Of a DNA stretch of 64,000 nucleotides, positions 20,447 to 30,179 are shown one piece after another (position 1 is the stretch's first letter; every line of letters starts with the position of its first letter). Source of the DNA: Pseudomonas sp. StFLB209 (GTDB lineage: Bacteria > Pseudomonadota > Gammaproteobacteria > Pseudomonadales > Pseudomonadaceae). A program made the position numbers and the translations under genes. The stretch lies in assembly GCF_000829415.1 (NCBI RefSeq), contig NZ_AP014637.1:868001-932000 (forward strand). Reading direction: 5' to 3'. The notes beneath the pieces were generated by a model, which searched no databases, was not told the origin of the DNA, and saw only the letters and a program-made list of their open reading frames with translations.

Positions 20447-20906
20447 CAAGCTCATCAACGGGCTGCTGTTCCAGGCGGGCTGGTTCGCCTGTGTGCTGGG
20501 CTGGTTGTGGCTGGCGGCGCTGATTCTGGGCGTGCACATTCTGCGTCACGGGCAAATACGCCTGCTGCTCAGCGTAATGCTGTTCGGCACCTTGCTCGAC
20601 AGCGCCCTGACCTGGCTTGGGGTGTTCGATTTCAGTACGGGCAGCCAATGGATACCGCTCTGGCTGATGCTGCTCTGGGCACTACTGGGCACGACCTTGA
20701 ACCACTGCCTGGCCTGGACAGCAAAGCCGTGGTGGCTGGGGAGCTTGTTGGGTGCAGTGAGCGGGCCACTGTCGTATTACGCCGGGGCGCAACTGGCGGG
20801 GGTGGGGTTGCCGCTGGGGCTGTGGCCGAGCCTGTTGCTGCTGGCCGCAATCTGGGCGGTAGTGTTGCCGTTGCTACATGGGCTGGCGCGGCGTGTTCGC
20901 GGTTGA
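20439..20906 (+). CDS. DUF2878 membrane protein
   Basis: A 155-aa integral membrane protein with about five hydrophobic helices, tryptophan- and leucine-rich. The start at 20439 overlaps the CFA-like gene by eight bases. DUF2878 proteins regularly accompany this SDR-FAD-DUF1365-CFA block. The role is unknown. It is the last gene of the nine-gene operon; a REP element follows. Confidence 0.82.
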   Translation: MRDKLINGLLFQAGWFACVLGWLWLAALILGVHILRHGQIRLLLSVMLFGTLLDSALTWLGVFDFSTGSQWIPLWLMLLWALLGTTLNHCLAWTAKPWWLGSLLGAVSGPLSYYAGAQLAGVGLPLGLWPSLLLLAAIWAVVLPLLHGLARRVRG

Positions 20907-20950
20907 AGCGGTTCGCTGCCCGGCTGTTACGGGGTTGCGTGTAAACCCCG

Positions 20951-21001
20951 CAGGAGCGGCTTCAGCCGCGAAAGCTTTCGCAGCTGAAGCTGCTCTCCTA
21001 C
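20951..21001. repeat. REP pair between DUF2878 gene and pagL
   Basis: CAGGAGCGGCTTCAGCCGCGAAAGC is followed by its inverted partner CGCAGCTGAAGCTGCTCTCCTA. The pair lies between convergent genes and could act as a bidirectional terminator. Confidence 0.7.
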
Positions 21002-21022
21002 AGAACCGGGCAACGGGCGGTA

Positions 21023-21541
21023 TCAGAACGGCAGCTTGTAATGCAGCGCGTAGCTTTCAATCCCGTCGTTCGGCTGTTTGAGGCCGGCGTTGGAGTAATG
21101 AGTGGCGCGGATGCCCACTTCATGACCACCGGCAAAACGCAGGCCGAAGCCGATGCGGTCTTCAAAGTTGAACGAACTGCCCAGCTTGTTACCTTCGATC
21201 TGGGTATTGGAGAAGCCCGCAATACCAATACCGGCCTCAATGTAAGGCTTGACGCTGTTGCCGGCGAATTCATACACAAACACTGGCGAGAACGACAGCG
21301 AGTGGTTGTCCTTGTATTTGTCACCGTCCCAGAACGTATAGGCCGCATCCCAGTAACCGGTCAGGCGGCCGACATCGCTTTGCAGCCAGCTCTTGTCCCA
21401 ATCGAACTGCACGCCCAACCGATAGGTCATGGTCGACTCACCGGTATAACCCACGGAGAACTCCGCACCATCAGCCTGTGCAACGCAAACCTGCCCCATC
21501 ATGGCAGCTGCAAACACAGCCACGCTAAAAAGTCGTTTCAT
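21023..21541 (-). CDS. pagL: Lipid A 3-O-deacylase
   Basis: Outer-membrane beta-barrel hydrolase that removes the 3-O acyl chain from lipid A. The protein is 172 aa with a signal peptide ending near VAQA. The catalytic triad fits His148, Ser150 and Glu162 (THYSN and GIESY); this spacing of 2 and 12 matches the published His126/Ser128/Glu140 of P. aeruginosa PagL in mature numbering. The protein ends in Phe, as barrel proteins do. I chose 21541 over the ATG at 21550 because AGGG gives proper spacing only to the inner start. Confidence 0.88.
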   Translation of the reverse strand: MKRLFSVAVFAAAMMGQVCVAQADGAEFSVGYTGESTMTYRLGVQFDWDKSWLQSDVGRLTGYWDAAYTFWDGDKYKDNHSLSFSPVFVYEFAGNSVKPYIEAGIGIAGFSNTQIEGNKLGSSFNFEDRIGFGLRFAGGHEVGIRATHYSNAGLKQPNDGIESYALHYKLPF

Positions 21542-21656
21542 CAGAAACATCCCTGAATAATCACGCCGTTATAGTTTTTTGAAGCTTGCAGACCGGTAAA
21601 TAGAAATCTGTAACCAAACATTAGTTCAGTCGCGCCAACAGAATTTCACATTTTTT

Positions 21657-22457
21657 TTACAAGTTGAAGCTTTGCACACTGTCGGCGCTTTTCCATAGGG
21701 TAGGTAAGATTTTTCTGAAATTGTCCGAATCGCCACTGGTCCAGAACCGGGTTGGCCGAGCCGGCCCCTGCGCCGTCAGCTCACGCTGCTCCAGCAGGCG
21801 CTGCAACTGGCGGGCAACCGCAGCCCCGGTGTCGATCAGGCTGATGTGCGCTGGCAGCATCTGGCGCAGCAGCGGTTTGAGAAACGGGTAGTGGGTACAG
21901 CCCAGAATCAGAGTGTCACAACCTTGTCCCAGCAGCGGCTCGACATAGCGCTGCAGCAGCCGGGTAATGGCCGGGCCATGCAGCTCGCCGGTTTCGATCA
22001 GCTCCACCAGTCCGGGGCACGGCTGGGTCACGACCCGCACATCCCCGGCAAAGCGGTCGAGCAAGGCGGCGAATCGAGCACTCTGCAACGTACCGGTGGT
22101 CGCCAGCACCCCCACCACGCCACTGCGGGTCGCGGCGGCCGCCGGTTTGACGGCAGGCTCCATGGCCACCAGCGGCCAGTCCGGGTAGCGCTCACGCAGT
22201 TGCGCAGCAGCGGCGGCAGTGGCCGTGTTACACGCCAGCACCAGCGCCTTGGCGCCCTGGGCATGGAAAAAACCGGCGATGCTCATGCAGCGCTGGACAA
22301 TGAACTCGGGGCTTTTCTCGCCGTAGGGCACATGCCCGGCATCGGCAAGGTAATACAACGACTCGGCCGGCAACAGGCGGCGGATCTCGGCCAGCACCGA
22401 CAGGCCGCCAACCCCGGAGTCGAACACCGCCACCGGCGCTTGGCGAGCATGGCTCAT
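21657..22457 (-). CDS. murI: Glutamate racemase
   Basis: Makes D-glutamate for peptidoglycan. The 266-aa protein has both catalytic cysteine regions: [11 protein letters not shown] near residue 75 and [13 protein letters not shown] near 186, plus the [11 protein letters not shown] start. The ATG at 22457 follows a GAGG box at five bases and lies 12 bases after the moeB stop, so murI is the last gene of the hemA-prfA-prmC-moeB-murI operon. Confidence 0.94.
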   Translation of the reverse strand: MSHARQAPVAVFDSGVGGLSVLAEIRRLLPAESLYYLADAGHVPYGEKSPEFIVQRCMSIAGFFHAQGAKALVLACNTATAAAAAQLRERYPDWPLVAMEPAVKPAAAATRSGVVGVLATTGTLQSARFAALLDRFAGDVRVVTQPCPGLVELIETGELHGPAITRLLQRYVEPLLGQGCDTLILGCTHYPFLKPLLRQMLPAHISLIDTGAAVARQLQRLLEQRELTAQGPARPTRFWTSGDSDNFRKILPTLWKSADSVQSFNL

Positions 22458-22468
22458 CTGCACCTCAG

Positions 22469-23224
22469 TCATGAACCACACACGGCACAAGCCGGATCAC
22501 GGCGCACTTTCAGCTCGCGAAAGCGCGTGCCCAGCGCGTCGATCAACAACAACCGGCCGACCATCGGCTCGCCAAAGCCGGCCAATAGTTTCAGCGCCTC
22601 AAGGGCTTGCAGGCTGCCGACCAGCCCCACCAGCGGGCCGATGACCCCGGCTTCGCTGCAGGTCAGTTCGGTATCGCTGCCGTGGCCGTACAGGCAGTGG
22701 TAACACGGACTCTCGGCACGGCGTGGGTCAAATACCGAAAGCTGCCCTTCCTGACGAATCGCCGCCCCGCTGACCAGCGGTTTGCCGGCGGCGACACAGG
22801 CGGCATTGACCGCCTCGCGGGTGGAGAAGTTGTCGCAGCAATCGAGTACCAGATCGACCCCGGCGATTACGGCCGCCAGCGAATCGGCATCCAGTGCCTG
22901 ACGATGCGGCACCAGCGTGACCAGCGGATTGATCGCCGCCAGCCGGGTCATTGCCGAGTCAACCTTGAGCACCCCGACACTGTGGCTATCGTGAATGACC
23001 TGGCGTTGCAGATTGGTCAGGTCGACGCTGTCGAAGTCCGCCAGATGCAACTCGCCGACCCCTGCCGCCGCCAGATACAGCGCCACCGGCGAGCCCAGCC
23101 CGCCCAGGCCGACGATCAGTACACGGCTGGCCTTCAGGCGCAACTGCCCATCGATATCCACGTGTTGCAGGAGAATCTGCCGGCTGTAACGCAGCAGCTC
23201 TTGGTCACTCAGCACGGCAGGCAT
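22469..23224 (-). CDS. moeB: Molybdopterin-synthase adenylyltransferase
   Basis: Activates the C-terminus of MoaD by adenylation during molybdenum cofactor synthesis. The 251-aa protein has the E1-like nucleotide motif [19 protein letters not shown] near residue 38 and [14 protein letters not shown] near 63. Zinc-ligand cysteines are in CYHCLYG and the C-terminal CAVC. It overlaps prmC by 16 bases. The pairing with prmC and murI is conserved in Pseudomonas. Confidence 0.9.
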   Translation of the reverse strand: MPAVLSDQELLRYSRQILLQHVDIDGQLRLKASRVLIVGLGGLGSPVALYLAAAGVGELHLADFDSVDLTNLQRQVIHDSHSVGVLKVDSAMTRLAAINPLVTLVPHRQALDADSLAAVIAGVDLVLDCCDNFSTREAVNAACVAAGKPLVSGAAIRQEGQLSVFDPRRAESPCYHCLYGHGSDTELTCSEAGVIGPLVGLVGSLQALEALKLLAGFGEPMVGRLLLIDALGTRFRELKVRRDPACAVCGS

Positions 23225-24042
23225 CCGAAGCTGATGCGCTCGTGATCACCCAGATCGCGGCGGGTCTGTACGCGCTGATAGCCATGCTCGACCAGCAACT
23301 CGCGCACCGCAGCGCCCTGGTCATAGCCGTGTTCAAGCATCAACCAGCCAGCGGGGTTCAGATGCTCCACGGCCTGGGCAATGATCACCCGGATGTCATC
23401 CAGGCCATCGCCACCGGAGGTCAGCGCGCTGCTGGGTTCAAAGCGCACGTCGCCCTGGCTCAGGTGCGGATCGGTATCGGCGATATAAGGTGGATTGCTG
23501 ATGATCAAATCGAAACGCTCATCACCCAGCGCCTTGAACCAATGACTCTGCACAATCCTGGCATTGTCCAGGTGCAGGCGCTGGCGATTGCGCTCGGCCA
23601 GCGCCACCGCTTCCGGTACGCGGTCGACAGCGGTAACCCGCCAGTTGCGCTTTTCATTGGCCAGCGCCAGGGCGATCGCACCGCTGCCGGTGCCCAGATC
23701 GAGCACACTGGCCGACGCGAAGGGCGGGACCTGCTCCAGAGCGGCCTCCACCAGCATCTCGGTTTCAGGACGCGGAATCAGCGTATGCGGCGCCACCTCC
23801 AGATCCAGCTTCCAGAAGCCTTGCTGGCCCAGGATATAGGCCACCGGCTCACCGCTGCGGCGGCGCTCCAGGTAACCCGAGAACGCCTGGGCCGCCTCGC
23901 TGCTGACGATCCGCTCTGGCCAGGTGTGCAGAAAGCTGCGCGGTTTGCCCAGTGCCGCTGCCAGCAGCAACTCGGCGTCCAGACGCGCCGTCGGAGAATC
24001 GGGAAGTTCAGCACTTCTTAACAGGCTGGCGATGATGGTCAT
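23209..24042 (-). CDS. prmC: Release factor glutamine methyltransferase
   Basis: Methylates the glutamine of the GGQ motif in release factors RF1 and RF2. The protein is 277 aa, with the SAM-binding LDLGTGSGAIALALA near residue 115 and the catalytic NPPY motif (IISNPPYIADTDP) near 182. The start codon directly abuts the prfA stop, so modifier and substrate are co-expressed. Confidence 0.94.
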   Translation of the reverse strand: MTIIASLLRSAELPDSPTARLDAELLLAAALGKPRSFLHTWPERIVSSEAAQAFSGYLERRRSGEPVAYILGQQGFWKLDLEVAPHTLIPRPETEMLVEAALEQVPPFASASVLDLGTGSGAIALALANEKRNWRVTAVDRVPEAVALAERNRQRLHLDNARIVQSHWFKALGDERFDLIISNPPYIADTDPHLSQGDVRFEPSSALTSGGDGLDDIRVIIAQAVEHLNPAGWLMLEHGYDQGAAVRELLVEHGYQRVQTRRDLGDHERISFGCLPC

Positions 24043-25125
24043 TTATTCACCCAGTGCCGCGAGTTGGTCTGCCTGGTATTCGGCAAGCAATGGTTCTATC
24101 ACTGCATCGACTCCACCGGCCAAAACTTCATCCAGCGAATACAAGGTGAGATTGATCCGATGGTCGGTCACCCGGCCTTGCGGATAGTTGTAGGTGCGAA
24201 TGCGCTCGGAACGGTCGCCTGAGCCGACCAGCAGCTTGCGCTCGGTGGCAATGGCGTTGGCCGCCGCACTGCTTTGCATGTCGTTGAGTTTGGCAGACAA
24301 CCACGACATTGCCCGGGCGCGGTTCTTGTGTTGCGAACGCTCTTCCTGGCACTCGACCACGATACCGGTAGGCAAGTGGGTGATGCGGATCGCCGAATCG
24401 GTCTTGTTGACGTGCTGACCACCGGCCCCCGAAGCACGGTAGGTGTCGACGCGCAATTCTGCCGGGTTGATCTCGATGGCCTGCTGTTCATCAGGCTCGG
24501 CGAGCACTGCCACGGTGCAGGCCGAGGTGTGGATGCGACCCTGGGATTCGGTTTCCGGCACGCGCTGGACACGGTGCGCACCGGACTCGAACTTGAGCTT
24601 GCCATAGACACTGTCGCCCTCGACGCGGGCAATGATTTCTTTGTAGCCGCCGTGCTCGCCTTCGTTCTCGGACAAAACCTCGACCCGCCAGCCACGCCGC
24701 TCGGCGTAACGCGAATACATCCGGAACAGGTCGCCGGAAAAAATCGCCGCCTCGTCACCGCCGGTGCCGGCGCGAATTTCCAGAAACACGTTACGCCCGT
24801 CGTTAGGGTCTTTGGGCAGCAACATGCGTTGCAGTTGCTCTTCGAGCGCCTGCAATTGCAGCTTGCCTTCGCGCACCTCTTCGACGGCCATTTCACGCAT
24901 GTCCGGGTCGCTGTCCTTGAGCAGCGCCTGGGCGCCGTCAAGATCAGCCAGCACCTTCAGACGCTGCTTATAGGTCTCGATGACCGGCTCCACTTCGGCG
25001 TACTCACGCGAATAGGCACGGAATTTGGTCTGGTCGCTGATGACTTCCGCGTCGCCGAGCAGCGCGGTCAGTTCCTCGAACCGGTCGTTGAGCACGTCCA
25101 GCTTATTGAGCAGTGAAGCTTTCAT
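24043..25125 (-). CDS. prfA: Peptide chain release factor 1
   Basis: Reads UAA and UAG stop codons and triggers peptide release on the ribosome. The 360-aa protein has the GGQ motif ([16 protein letters not shown]) near residue 233. The PxT-type codon-recognition loop falls around residue 186-190 (RVPETESQG). Start overlaps the hemA stop by ATGA. The operon order hemA-prfA-prmC is standard in gamma-proteobacteria. Confidence 0.96.
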   Translation of the reverse strand: MKASLLNKLDVLNDRFEELTALLGDAEVISDQTKFRAYSREYAEVEPVIETYKQRLKVLADLDGAQALLKDSDPDMREMAVEEVREGKLQLQALEEQLQRMLLPKDPNDGRNVFLEIRAGTGGDEAAIFSGDLFRMYSRYAERRGWRVEVLSENEGEHGGYKEIIARVEGDSVYGKLKFESGAHRVQRVPETESQGRIHTSACTVAVLAEPDEQQAIEINPAELRVDTYRASGAGGQHVNKTDSAIRITHLPTGIVVECQEERSQHKNRARAMSWLSAKLNDMQSSAAANAIATERKLLVGSGDRSERIRTYNYPQGRVTDHRINLTLYSLDEVLAGGVDAVIEPLLAEYQADQLAALGE

Positions 25126-26399
25126 TGCGGGGATTTATCCGTCGAGCCCTCACCGAGGGCGAATAGTTCCTGGGCCATGGCCAGCGCATCGAGGCGGCCT
25201 TCGGCAGACAGCTTCTTGAGCTGCACACTTGGCGCATGCAGCAGCTTGTTGGTCAGGCCACGGGCCAGTTGCACAAGGATTTCCTCGGCATTACCGCCAT
25301 TGGCCAGCAGGCGCTGGGCCTTGCTCAGTTCTTCATCGCGCAGGCGTTCGCTCTGCTGACGATAGGCCTTGAGCACATCGACCGCCGCCAGTTCGCGCAG
25401 CCGTGACATGAACTCTTCGGCACCGACCTCGACCAGCGCTTCGGCGGCCAGCGCGGCGCCCTGGCGTGACTTGAGGTTTTCCGCGACCACTTCGTGCAGG
25501 TCGTCGACGGTATACAGGTAGACGTCGTCCAGCTCACCGACCTGAGCCTCGATATCCCGTGGTACGGCGATATCGACCATGAAGATCGGCTTGTGCTTGC
25601 GCAGCTTCAGTGCACTTTCAACCGCGCCCTTGCCCAGAATCGGCAACTGACTGGCGGTGGAACTGATGACGATATCGCTGTTGACCAGTTCGGCCGGGAT
25701 ATCCGAAAGCAGCACCGCATGGGCGCCGAACTCGGCGGCCAGAATGCTGGCGCGCTCCAGGGTCCGGTTGGCGACCACGATACGTTTGACGCCCAGATCG
25801 CGCAGGTGGCGAGCAACCAGGGTGATGGTCTCGCCGGCGCCGATCAGCAACGCTTGGCTGCGTTGCAGGTCACTGAAGATCTGCTTGGCCAGGCTGACCG
25901 CAGCAAAGGCCACTGACACCGGGTTTTCACCAATGGCCGTGTCAGTACGCACCTGCTTGGCGGCGCTGAAGGTGGCCTGAAACAGCCGGCCGAGCAGCGG
26001 CCCCACCGTACCGGCCTCACGGGCCACGGCATAGGCGGATTTCATCTGGCCGAGAATCTGCGGCTCGCCCAGCACCAGCGAGTCGAGCCCGGAGGCGACG
26101 CGCATCATATGCCGTACGGCGGAATCATCCTGATGCACATAGGCACTCGCCTGTAACTCTTCGAGGCTAAGCTGGTGGTAACTGGCCAGCCAGCCCAGCA
26201 CGGCGTCGGCGCTCAGGTGTTCATGGGCGATGTACAACTCGCTGCGGTTGCAGGTCGACAGGATTGCTGCTTCGCTGCTGTCAGTCAGGCGGCAGAGCTG
26301 TTGCAGGGCCTCAACCAACTGCTCAGGCGTAAATGCCACGCGCTCGCGCACGTCTACTGAGGCAGTCTTATGGTTGATACCAAGTGCAAGGAAGGCCAT
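25122..26399 (-). CDS. hemA: Glutamyl-tRNA reductase
   Basis: Reduces glutamyl-tRNA to glutamate-1-semialdehyde, the first committed step to tetrapyrroles. The protein is 425 aa. The catalytic cysteine is in [11 protein letters not shown] near residue 50, the NADPH motif [13 protein letters not shown] lies near residue 190, and the N-terminus is [13 protein letters not shown]. First gene of a five-gene operon, divergent from the TPR lipoprotein gene over a 214-base gap. Confidence 0.95.
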   Translation of the reverse strand: MAFLALGINHKTASVDVRERVAFTPEQLVEALQQLCRLTDSSEAAILSTCNRSELYIAHEHLSADAVLGWLASYHQLSLEELQASAYVHQDDSAVRHMMRVASGLDSLVLGEPQILGQMKSAYAVAREAGTVGPLLGRLFQATFSAAKQVRTDTAIGENPVSVAFAAVSLAKQIFSDLQRSQALLIGAGETITLVARHLRDLGVKRIVVANRTLERASILAAEFGAHAVLLSDIPAELVNSDIVISSTASQLPILGKGAVESALKLRKHKPIFMVDIAVPRDIEAQVGELDDVYLYTVDDLHEVVAENLKSRQGAALAAEALVEVGAEEFMSRLRELAAVDVLKAYRQQSERLRDEELSKAQRLLANGGNAEEILVQLARGLTNKLLHAPSVQLKKLSAEGRLDALAMAQELFALGEGSTDKSPQ

Positions 26400-26613
26400 T
26401 CAGGGTCGCTGGTGGTGACGTGAAGCCAGCAATTGTCCTACTTAGCCAGGATTAGAACAACCACCGTAGATTATTGTCCCACTAGAAATCCGGCCAATTG
26501 CCCCTGAAATACCGGCACCGGCGGGGGCTCCGGTTTTTTAAAGCCGCTGTGGGTTTTGCCGACAGCCTTGTGTCATGATGGTCCAAACCGCAGGTAAGCC
26601 GCCTCTCTTATAT

Positions 26614-28341
26614 ATGAATAAATCCCCCGCGTTGTTCCTCGCCCTCGTCATGCTCGGCGGATGTCAGTCTTTGGCTCCGGTCGACACACCTTCGGCGCAG
26701 GCCCAGAAAGAACCGACCCCGGCACCGGCTGAAAAGCCGGTGGTGTACGGCTCGTTCACCCAGGAGACGATGTACAGCCTGCTGGTGGCCGAACTGGCTG
26801 GGCAACGCAATCGCTTCGATATTGCCCTGGACAACTACGTGTCCCAGGCGGCGACCACCCAAGATCCGGCCGTCTCCGAACGCGCTTTTCGTATCGCAGA
26901 ATACGTCGGTGCCGATGACGCGGCGCTGGATACCGCACTGATCTGGGCGCGCAATAACCCGGAAAATCTCGAGTCGCAACGCGCAGCCGCCATTCAACTG
27001 GCCCGCGCCGGTCGTTACGACGACTCGATGCGTTATATGGAGCGGGTTCTGCAGGGGCAGGGCGACACGCATTTCGATTTCCTTGCGCTGGCGGCCGCCG
27101 AAACCGACTCCGACACTCGCAATGCACTGATCAAGAGCTTCGACCGGCTGCTGGCCAAATACCCCAACAATGGCCAACTGGTGTTCGGCAAGGCCCTGCT
27201 GCTGCAGCAGAACGGCGACTCTGAACAGTCGCTCAAGCTGCTTGAAGACAACCCGCCCAAAGACGGCGAGATTGCCCCGATCCTGTTGCGTACCCGCCTG
27301 CTGCAAAGCCTGGGGCGCGGCAAGGAAGGCTTATCGATCCTGGAAAAAAGCCTCAAGAAATACCCCGACGAGAAGCGCCTGCGCCTGACCTACGCGCGCA
27401 TGCTGGTCGAACAGGACCGCATGACCGACGCCAAGGCGCAGTTCGCCAACCTGTTGCAGCAATACCCTGACGACGATGACCTGCGCCTGTCGCTGGCACT
27501 GGTGTGTCTGGAAGCCAAGGCCTGGGACGAAGCCGCCGGTTATCTCGAAGAACTGGTCGCCCGCGACGCCCATGTCGACACCGCGCACCTGAACCTGGGG
27601 CGTATCTTTGAAGAGCGTGACGACCCGCAAAGTGCCCTGGATGAATATGCGCAGGTAGGGCCGAGCCAGGAGTTTCTGCCGGCGCAGTTGCGCCAGGCCG
27701 ATATCCTGATCAGCAATGGCAACGCTGCCGAGGCCTCGCGGCGCCTGAAAGAAGCGCGCGACAACCAGCCGGACTACGCCATCCAGCTGTACCTGATCGA
27801 GGCCGAGACCCAGACCGCCAACAATCATCCCGAGCGTGGCTGGCAGGTGCTCAACAGCGCACTGAAACAGTTCCCGGACGACATGAACCTGCTGTATACC
27901 CGAGCCATGCTCGCGGAAAAACGCGACAATCTGGCGCAGCTTGAAACCGACCTGCGGGCCATCCTCAAGCGCGACCCGGAAAACGCCATGGCGCTCAATG
28001 CGCTGGGCTACACCCTGGCCGATCGCACTACCCGCTATGAAGAAGCCAAGGCCCTGATCGAAAAAGCCCACATCATCAACCCTGATGACCCGGCCGTGCT
28101 CGACAGCCTCGGCTGGGTGAACTTCCGCCTCGGCAACCTCGAAGAAGCCGAGCGCCTGCTGCGCCTGGCACTGGAACGTTTCCCCGATCATGAAGTCGCC
28201 GCCCACCTGGGCGAAGTACTGTGGGCGCGTGGCAAAGAGCGCGAGGCGCGCCAGGTCTGGGCCAAAGCCTTTGAAGAGCAACCCGACAGCCCGGTTTTGC
28301 GCAGCACCGTGCAACGCCTGACCGGCTCCGAAAAACTCTGA
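26614..28341 (+). CDS. TPR-repeat lipoprotein
   Basis: A 575-aa protein with a lipoprotein signal ([12 protein letters not shown], lipid-modified Cys near residue 17) and then many tetratricopeptide repeats from about residue 130 to the end, so probably a periplasm-facing scaffold. A P. aeruginosa homologue (PA4667) sits in the same place before lolB. I chose the ATG at 26614 because the signal peptide follows it at once; an in-frame ATG at 26575 would add 13 residues and neither has a strong ribosome site. Confidence 0.85.
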   Translation: MNKSPALFLALVMLGGCQSLAPVDTPSAQAQKEPTPAPAEKPVVYGSFTQETMYSLLVAELAGQRNRFDIALDNYVSQAATTQDPAVSERAFRIAEYVGADDAALDTALIWARNNPENLESQRAAAIQLARAGRYDDSMRYMERVLQGQGDTHFDFLALAAAETDSDTRNALIKSFDRLLAKYPNNGQLVFGKALLLQQNGDSEQSLKLLEDNPPKDGEIAPILLRTRLLQSLGRGKEGLSILEKSLKKYPDEKRLRLTYARMLVEQDRMTDAKAQFANLLQQYPDDDDLRLSLALVCLEAKAWDEAAGYLEELVARDAHVDTAHLNLGRIFEERDDPQSALDEYAQVGPSQEFLPAQLRQADILISNGNAAEASRRLKEARDNQPDYAIQLYLIEAETQTANNHPERGWQVLNSALKQFPDDMNLLYTRAMLAEKRDNLAQLETDLRAILKRDPENAMALNALGYTLADRTTRYEEAKALIEKAHIINPDDPAVLDSLGWVNFRLGNLEEAERLLRLALERFPDHEVAAHLGEVLWARGKEREARQVWAKAFEEQPDSPVLRSTVQRLTGSEKL

Positions 28342-28359
28342 ACCCAAGGCTGAGGTGAA

Positions 28360-28417
28360 CCTCGTAGGAGCGGCTTTAGCCGCGAAAGGCTTCGCAGCTA
28401 AAGCTGCTCCTACGAGG
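28360..28417. repeat. REP pair (BIME-like) before lolB
   Basis: CCTCGTAGGAGCGGCTTTAGCCGCG faces its inverted copy ending GCTGCTCCTACGAGG. Together they can form one long hairpin. It lies between two co-oriented genes and may set the relative level of the TPR protein and LolB. Confidence 0.8.
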
Positions 28418-28549
28418 CCCCGTGTTTGCTACGCGACAGCGCGGCACCGGGGCGATAGACGAGTTCCTACCGTCGAATCAAGCTACATCACGGTTGGAAC
28501 CGAACGCCGGCCAGTCGCTCCAGATCAATCTCATAACCCAGAGATGACT

Positions 28550-29167
28550 ATGTTTTTACGCAATCTCATCGTATTTAGTTTCATCGCCCTGCTCGCCGGC
28601 TGCGCCGGTATTGGCTCGCGCGAAGCCCTGCAAGGCAAAGGCAACTCCCAGCAGTGGGGATTGCATAAACAACAGCTCAGCACCCTCGATGGCTGGCAGA
28701 TCAACGGCAAGGTCGGCATTCGCGCGCCTAAAGATTCGGGCAGCGGCACGCTGTTCTGGCTGCAACGCCAGGATTACTACGATATCCGCCTGTCCGGCCC
28801 GCTGGGTCGCGGCGCGGCTCGTCTGACCGGCCGCCCTGGCAGCGTAGCCCTGGAAGTTGCCAACCAGGGGCGCTTCGAAGCGACCACCCCGGAAGGCCTG
28901 CTGGAGGAGCAACTGGGCTGGAAACTGCCAGTCTCGCATCTGGTCTGGTGGGTGCGCGGCCTGCCAGCACCGGAGACCAAGAGCCGCCTGACCCTGGATG
29001 ACGACAGCCGACTGGCCAGCCTCGAACAAGACGGCTGGCAGGTCGAGTACCTCAGCTACATCGAGCAGAACGGCTTCTGGCTGCCCGAGCGGGTCAAGCT
29101 GCACGGCCAGGATCTGGACGTGACCCTGGTAATCAAAGACTGGCAACCACGCAAGCTGGGGCAGTAA
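28550..29167 (+). CDS. lolB: Outer-membrane lipoprotein receptor LolB
   Basis: Receives lipoproteins from LolA and inserts them in the outer membrane. The protein is 205 aa with a lipobox LLAGCAG (Cys near residue 18), then [14 protein letters not shown] and [22 protein letters not shown], which fit LolB. Start is either the ATG at 28550 or the one two codons earlier (28544); both leave the signal intact. Four bases separate it from ispE, the usual lolB-ispE-prs order. Confidence 0.92.
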   Translation: MFLRNLIVFSFIALLAGCAGIGSREALQGKGNSQQWGLHKQQLSTLDGWQINGKVGIRAPKDSGSGTLFWLQRQDYYDIRLSGPLGRGAARLTGRPGSVALEVANQGRFEATTPEGLLEEQLGWKLPVSHLVWWVRGLPAPETKSRLTLDDDSRLASLEQDGWQVEYLSYIEQNGFWLPERVKLHGQDLDVTLVIKDWQPRKLGQ

Positions 29168-29171
29168 ACCA

Positions 29172-30020
29172 ATGACTGACGCACCACTGTGGCTGCCCGC
29201 CCCGGCCAAGCTCAACCTGATGCTGCACATTCTCGGCCGCCGCGCCGACGGCTACCACCAGTTGCAGACCCTGTTTCAGTTCGTCGACTACGGTGACGAG
29301 CTGGGTTATGCACTGCGCGATGACGGCCAGATCATCCTCAACACCGAAATTCCCGGCGTGCCTCACGACAGCAATCTGATCGTGCGCGCCGCCCGCGCCC
29401 TGCAAGCGCAGTCCGGTTGCCCGCTGGGCATCGACATCTGGCTGGAGAAGCGCTTGCCCATGGGCGGCGGCATCGGCGGCGGCAGCTCCGACGCCGCCAC
29501 CACCCTGCTCGCCTTGAACCACCTCTGGCAACTGGGCCTGGACCATGACGCGCTGGCAAAACTGGGCCTGAGCCTGGGCGCCGACGTGCCGGTGTTCGTC
29601 CGTGGTCACGCGGCATTTGCCGAAGGCGTGGGTGAAATCCTCACCCCCGTGGAACCCGACGAGCCCTGGTATCTGGTGGTTGTGCCACAAGTCTCTGTAA
29701 GTACAGTAGAAATATTTTCCGATCCATTGTTGACACGTGATTCCAAGCCCATTAAAGTGCGCCCCGTTCCCGAGGGAAACGGTCGAAATGACTGTCAGGC
29801 AGTGGTTGAAAGACGTTATCCAGAAGTACATAACGCCTTGAAATGGCTAGGTAAATACACCGAAGCCAAACTGACTGGAACTGGAGGTTGCGTGTTTGGG
29901 GCCTTCCCAAACAAAGCTGAAGCTGATAAAGTCTCGGCCCTTCTTTCAGATCCCCTTACAGGATTTGTAGCCAAAGGCAGCAACGTTTCGATGTTGCACC
30001 GCAAGCTACAGGGTCTTTAG
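29172..30020 (+). CDS. ispE: 4-diphosphocytidyl-2-C-methyl-D-erythritol kinase
   Basis: A GHMP kinase of the non-mevalonate isoprenoid pathway. The 282-aa protein begins with the substrate-binding [21 protein letters not shown] and has the ATP loop [14 protein letters not shown] near residue 96 and [10 protein letters not shown] near 236. Codon use changes abruptly near 29690: the first 520 bases are GC-rich in third positions and the last 330 are much more AT-rich. The 3' part contains a promoter-like sequence pointing to tRNA-Gln and prs. Confidence 0.94.
   Translation: MTDAPLWLPAPAKLNLMLHILGRRADGYHQLQTLFQFVDYGDELGYALRDDGQIILNTEIPGVPHDSNLIVRAARALQAQSGCPLGIDIWLEKRLPMGGGIGGGSSDAATTLLALNHLWQLGLDHDALAKLGLSLGADVPVFVRGHAAFAEGVGEILTPVEPDEPWYLVVVPQVSVSTVEIFSDPLLTRDSKPIKVRPVPEGNGRNDCQAVVERRYPEVHNALKWLGKYTEAKLTGTGGCVFGAFPNKAEADKVSALLSDPLTGFVAKGSNVSMLHRKLQGL
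29730..29758 (+). promoter_or_regulatory. Predicted internal promoter in ispE
   Basis: A consensus -35 box (TTGACA, 29730-29735) and a -10-like TAAAGT (29753-29758) are 17 bases apart. It lies in the low-GC third of ispE, about 300 bases before tRNA-Gln and 420 before prs, and could drive both. Prediction from sequence only. Confidence 0.55.
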
Positions 30021-30059
30021 AGGAACAGAGTGCCAGGCACTCGAGAGCACCACCACTAC

Positions 30060-30134
30060 AGGGGCGTCGCCAAGCGGTAAGGCAGCAGGTTTTGATCCTG
30101 CCATGCGTTGGTTCGAATCCAGCCGCCCCTGCCA
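30060..30134 (+). tRNA. tRNA-Gln(TTG)
   Basis: A 75-base cloverleaf including encoded CCA. The acceptor stem AGGGGCG pairs with CGCCCCT, the anticodon arm is CAGGTTTTGATCCTG with anticodon TTG, and the T-loop is GGTTCGAATCC. The sequence closely follows E. coli tRNA-Gln in the D arm (GCCAAGCGGTAAGGC). It sits between ispE and prs, its usual place in Pseudomonas. Confidence 0.96.
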
Positions 30135-30179
30135 TTTTCCTATCTCATCCAGGTTACTCACAGCCTCCAGGTACTGCGC

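Noticed and set aside
30108..30179. Upstream extension of prs overlapping the tRNA
   Set aside because: It would translate through the tRNA 3' end; the GTG at 30180 gives the family N-terminus.
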